The notes under the pieces are model-generated. The model searched no databases. It was not told the DNA's origin and saw only the letters and a list, made by a program, of their open reading frames with translations. Both the position numbers and the translations under genes were made by a program. Shown here piece after piece: positions 60,557 to 64,000 of a stretch of DNA of 64,000 bases (position 1 is its first letter; each line of letters opens with the position of its first letter). Origin of the DNA: Flavobacteriaceae bacterium (GTDB lineage Bacteria; Bacteroidota; Bacteroidia; Flavobacteriales; Flavobacteriaceae); contig JAITMD010000016.1 of the NCBI GenBank assembly GCA_031277535.1, positions 62,001 through 126,000 of the forward strand, read 5' to 3'.

Positions 60557-61533
60557 TAGTCAAGTGATTGGTTTTCTTGGTTAGCTTGTTGTGATAATAA
60601 TTCAAATTCTTTGGCATTGATATCTCCATAGTAATAATTTAATGGATTGACTACATTGCCTTGATAGTAAACTTCGTAGTGAAGGTGAGGACCAGAACTA
60701 CGTCCTGTACTTCCTGAATATCCTATGATTTCTCCACGTTTGACCTGTTGGCCTGGTCTAACATTAAACTTGCTCAAATGGGCATATCTTGTTTTATACC
60801 CATACCCATGGTTTAATTCGATTAAGTTTCCATAACCCGATAGTGCATTGTCTGCTCGAACTACTTGTGCATCTCCTGTAGCGTAGATGGGTGTTCCTGT
60901 GTTGGCAGAAAAGTCCATTCCCGCATGAAACTTTTTGATTTTGGTAAAGGGGTCACTTCGGTATCCATATCCAGAGGCCATTGCTTTCATATTTTCATTC
61001 TTCATTGGCTGAATGGCTGGGATAGATGCTAAAAATTTTTCTTTTCCTTTTGCCAAAGCTATAATGTCGTCAAGTGAACGAGATTGTATGGCTGTTTGCT
61101 TGGATATGATATCTATCTTTTCGTTGGTAGACAACAATAATTCTTCGTTGTTTAATCCTCGAAATTCTTTGTATCGATTAATTCCCCCTAATCCCGATTT
61201 GCGTTGCTCATCTAAAATAGGTGCAGTGTTGAAGTAAGCGCGATATATGTCGTTGTCTCTTTCTTCTAATTCGTTCAACACATCTGTAATTAACTCCAAC
61301 TTTCGATTGATTATTTTGTAGTTGGCTTTAAACTCTGCTAACTCTCGAGCTTGAGCTTTCTCTTTTGGAGTAGCCAATAGGTTGGTGTTTATTAATATAA
61401 ATAAGCTGACTCCTCCAAATATGGCAGCAGAAATTAAGAACAATAAGACGTTCCCTATACGTCTGGAGAATTTAGGACGTATTTTAAGAAAAGCTAATTT
61501 TTCTGGGTCGTAATAATATTTTACCTTAGCCAT
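60556..61533 (-). CDS. M23 family metallopeptidase, membrane-anchored
   Basis: The 325-residue product has a membrane span at about 27-48 (IGNVLLFLISAAIFGGVSLF), a helical coiled-coil-like region (about 57-165) and a C-terminal LytM/M23 zinc peptidase domain. Zinc ligands are His203 and Asp207 in HAGMDFSA, and His285 in PHLHYEV; His252 in YAHLSKF is also present, so the domain looks active. M23 enzymes cut peptidoglycan cross-links. It is the first gene of the minus-strand operon, overlapping the MerR gene by one base. The divergent alaS gene starts 217 bases away. Confidence 0.93.
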   Translation of the reverse strand: MAKVKYYYDPEKLAFLKIRPKFSRRIGNVLLFLISAAIFGGVSLFILINTNLLATPKEKAQARELAEFKANYKIINRKLELITDVLNELEERDNDIYRAYFNTAPILDEQRKSGLGGINRYKEFRGLNNEELLLSTNEKIDIISKQTAIQSRSLDDIIALAKGKEKFLASIPAIQPMKNENMKAMASGYGYRSDPFTKIKKFHAGMDFSANTGTPIYATGDAQVVRADNALSGYGNLIELNHGYGYKTRYAHLSKFNVRPGQQVKRGEIIGYSGSTGRSSGPHLHYEVYYQGNVVNPLNYYYGDINAKEFELLSQQANQENQSLD

Positions 61534-61750
61534 ATTTAAAAAACACTATTTTTGCACTGTATTTTATAGTTAAAAGATTAGGTGCAACTTTCGTTAGCAA
61601 ACAAATTTAAAAAATGTTTCGGATAGTTTGTGGTCTAATCCATTATTATCCTACAAAATATAAAGTAAATACCTGTTTTTTAGGTATAGTTTAACAACAA
61701 TGTTTTCAAAAGTAAAACAGAGTATTAGAATAAATTAGTTTCTATTAGAT

Positions 61751-64000
61751 ATGAAATCACAAGAAATTCGTCAGAAGTTTTTAAACTTTTTTGAAGAAAG
61801 AGGTCACATGATTGTACCTTCTGCTCCGATCGTTCTGAAAGACGATCCAACTTTAATGTTTAATAACTCTGGGATGGCCCAGTTTAAAGAGTATTTTTTA
61901 GGAAACGCCACGCCAAAAAGTAACCGTATAGCTGATACACAAAAATGTTTGCGTGTATCTGGTAAGCACAACGATTTGGAAGAAGTAGGTATCGATACAT
62001 ATCACCATACAATGTTTGAGATGTTGGGTAACTGGAGTTTCGGAGATTACTTTAAGAAAGATGCAATCAATTGGGCTTGGGAATTACTTACTGAGGTATA
62101 TAAAATACCAAAAGATATTTTGTACGTTACGGTGTTTGAAGGTAGCGAAGAGGAGAACGTACCTTTTGATCAAGAAGCTTATGATATTTGGAGTACGTTG
62201 ATCGATAAAGACCGCATCTTGATGGGGAATAAGAAAGACAACTTCTGGGAAATGGGAGATCAAGGGCCATGTGGACCATGTTCTGAGATTCACGTAGATA
62301 TTAGAAGTGTTGAGGAAAAAGCAAAAGTAAATGGAAAAGATTTAGTTAATGCTGATCACCCACAGGTAGTTGAAATTTGGAACAACGTATTTATGGAGTT
62401 TAACCGTAAAGCGGATGGGTCTTTAGAGAAATTACCAGCACAACACGTAGATACAGGAATGGGATTTGAGCGTTTGTGTATGGTGTTGCAAGGAGTACAG
62501 TCAAATTATGATACAGATGTGTTTTCTCCATTAATTGCTAAAGTATCTGAATTAACAGGTGGTAAATATACAATCAAGGCAAAAGACGAAGAAGAAGAAA
62601 AAATAAATATCGCTATCCGTGTTATTGTGGATCACGTGAGAGCAGTTGCTTTTGCTATAGCAGATGGACAATTGCCGTCAAACAATGGTGCAGGGTATGT
62701 AATTCGTCGTATTTTGCGTCGTGCTATTCGTTATGCATTTACTTTCTTGAACAAGAAAGAGCCATTCATTTATGAATTAGTAGATGTGTTGAGTACACAA
62801 ATGGGAGCATTCTTCCCAGAAATAACAAGTCAACGCGACTTGGTGAAAAATGTAATTAAAGAAGAAGAAGCTTCTTTCTTGAGAACATTAGAACAAGGGT
62901 TACACTTATTAGACAATGTGATTAAACAAACAGAAGGTAAAGTAGTATCAGGAGTAAAAGCTTTTGAATTATACGATACATTTGGTTTCCCAATCGACTT
63001 AACAGCTCTTATCTTGAGAGAGAAAGGATATGAGTTGGATGAAGCAGGGTTTGAAAAAGCAATGTTGGAGCAAAAAACACGTTCGCGTGCTGCATCTGAA
63101 GTATCTACGGACGACTGGACTATTTTGATTGAAGGAAACGTAGAACAGTTTGTTGGATATGATCAGTTGGAAAACGAAGTGAAAGTAACTCGTTATAGAA
63201 AAATTGATAGTAAAAAAGATGGTAAGTTGTTCCAATTGGTACTTACTGCTACGCCATTCTACCCAGAAGGTGGAGGACAAGTAGGAGATAGTGGTGTATT
63301 GATTTCTGCAAACGAGACAATCCAAGTGATTGATACGAAAAAAGAAAACAACTTAATATTGCATATTGTTAAAGAATTGCCTTCTAATGTAGAGGCAGCT
63401 TTAATGGCAAAAGTAGATGTGGATGCTCGTAAACAATCGATGGCAAACCACTCTGCTACTCACTTATTGCACCAAGCATTGCGTACTATTTTGGGTACTC
63501 ATGTGGAACAAAAAGGTTCGTTAGTAGCTCCTACACACTTGCGTTTTGACTTCTTTCACTTTGCTAAAGTGACAGAGGAAGAATTGGAAAAAGTAGAAGC
63601 ATTTGTGAATGATAGAATTCACGAACAGTTGCCATTAGTAGAACGCAGAAGTATTCCTATGGCTCAAGCAATAGCAGAAGGTGCTATGGCATTGTTTGGC
63701 GAGAAGTATGGAGATGAAGTACGCGCTATTCGTTTTGGAGAGAGTATGGAGCTTTGTGGAGGTACACACGTACAAAATACAGCTGATATTTGGCAATTTA
63801 AAATTGTGAGTGAAGGAGCTGTTGCTGCAGGTATCCGCCGTATTGAAGCAATTACAAACAAAGCGGCTCGCAATTTCTATACAGAACAAGAAGAGACGTT
63901 GAAAGAGTTGAAAGTGGTGTTGAAAAACCCACAAGATACATTGAAAGCAGTGGTGTCTTTACAAGATGAAAATGCAAAACTTAAGAAACAAGTAGAGCAA
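61751..64000 (+). CDS. alaS: alanine-tRNA ligase, first 750 codons
   Basis: The frame is open from ATG 61751 to the end of the window, so the gene is cut at about residue 750 of some 870. The catalytic core ([68 protein letters not shown]), the tRNA-recognition helices and the editing domain ([13 protein letters not shown] with the HxxxH zinc motif; [12 protein letters not shown] with Cys and His ligands) are all visible. The C-terminal DHHA1 domain lies outside. AlaS charges tRNA-Ala and edits mischarged Ser and Gly. A TATTTTTG box at 61547-61554 could be its -7 element, with a long leader. Confidence 0.97.
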   Translation, partial: MKSQEIRQKFLNFFEERGHMIVPSAPIVLKDDPTLMFNNSGMAQFKEYFLGNATPKSNRIADTQKCLRVSGKHNDLEEVGIDTYHHTMFEMLGNWSFGDYFKKDAINWAWELLTEVYKIPKDILYVTVFEGSEEENVPFDQEAYDIWSTLIDKDRILMGNKKDNFWEMGDQGPCGPCSEIHVDIRSVEEKAKVNGKDLVNADHPQVVEIWNNVFMEFNRKADGSLEKLPAQHVDTGMGFERLCMVLQGVQSNYDTDVFSPLIAKVSELTGGKYTIKAKDEEEEKINIAIRVIVDHVRAVAFAIADGQLPSNNGAGYVIRRILRRAIRYAFTFLNKKEPFIYELVDVLSTQMGAFFPEITSQRDLVKNVIKEEEASFLRTLEQGLHLLDNVIKQTEGKVVSGVKAFELYDTFGFPIDLTALILREKGYELDEAGFEKAMLEQKTRSRAASEVSTDDWTILIEGNVEQFVGYDQLENEVKVTRYRKIDSKKDGKLFQLVLTATPFYPEGGGQVGDSGVLISANETIQVIDTKKENNLILHIVKELPSNVEAALMAKVDVDARKQSMANHSATHLLHQALRTILGTHVEQKGSLVAPTHLRFDFFHFAKVTEEELEKVEAFVNDRIHEQLPLVERRSIPMAQAIAEGAMALFGEKYGDEVRAIRFGESMELCGGTHVQNTADIWQFKIVSEGAVAAGIRRIEAITNKAARNFYTEQEETLKELKVVLKNPQDTLKAVVSLQDENAKLKKQVEQ

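Overview
The window is AT-rich bacterial chromosome from a member of the Bacteroidota, family Flavobacteriaceae. The evidence is the complete gldKLMN type IX secretion operon, promoters of the TTTG-N19-TAnnTTTG type in front of the tRNA genes, poor Shine-Dalgarno sequences, a miaE gene, DUF6266 and MORN-variant (YwqK-like) proteins, and TonB-era CarboxypepD_reg/beta-barrel proteins. The gene set and protein style resemble Myroides, but the genus is an inference. I see no phage, IS element, CRISPR array or plasmid gene; most of the window looks like ordinary core chromosome with small accessory patches.

Layout. 1-6.7 kb is an accessory patch: two MORN-variant proteins (the first cut by the window edge), a DUF6266 protein, a possible 44-residue membrane protein, a small lipoprotein with a DoxD/DoxA quinone-linked membrane protein, and an 879-residue secreted MORN-variant protein. 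6.7-16.2 kb holds miaE, a glycosyltransferase, a broken AraC-type regulator, a secreted flavobacterial protein, an M20 dipeptidase, tRNA-Leu(UAG), a lipoprotein, an SDR/DoxX pair, a MscS channel and a GH25 lysozyme. 16.2-24.6 kb has a DppC-type permease behind a Tsp/Prc protease, then the surE-lpxB-NlpC/P60-comEC run.

24.6-35.2 kb is a peptide-use region on the minus strand: dipeptidyl peptidase IV followed by two proton-dependent oligopeptide (POT) transporters, then two more POT-type transporters behind separate terminators, and a periplasmic thioredoxin. DPP IV would release dipeptides in the periplasm and the POT proteins would import them. 35.6-38 kb holds a Crp/Fnr regulator, an AhpD-like protein and a lipoprotein.

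38.3-49.8 kb is topA, an arginase-fold protein that has lost half of its metal ligands, gldKLMN (outer-membrane ring lipoprotein, inner-membrane motor GldL/GldM, periplasmic GldN), an FAD oxidoreductase and an ABC-F ATPase. 49.8-53 kb has small unknown membrane proteins interleaved with three identical initiator tRNA genes, each with its own promoter and terminator. 53-64 kb holds era, der, a TonB-like outer-membrane beta-barrel protein, an envelope operon (M23 peptidase, MerR regulator, LemA, two TPM proteins) and the first 750 codons of alaS.

The most unusual non-coding signal is a pair of intergenic elements (14.05 and 58.19 kb) built the same way from different 11-bp units: two inverted units, a 14-15 nt spacer, then four tandem units. 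Two further intergenic sites (1.03 and 36.94 kb) carry 9-10 bp phased repeats that share the string CAAATGAGGGCA.
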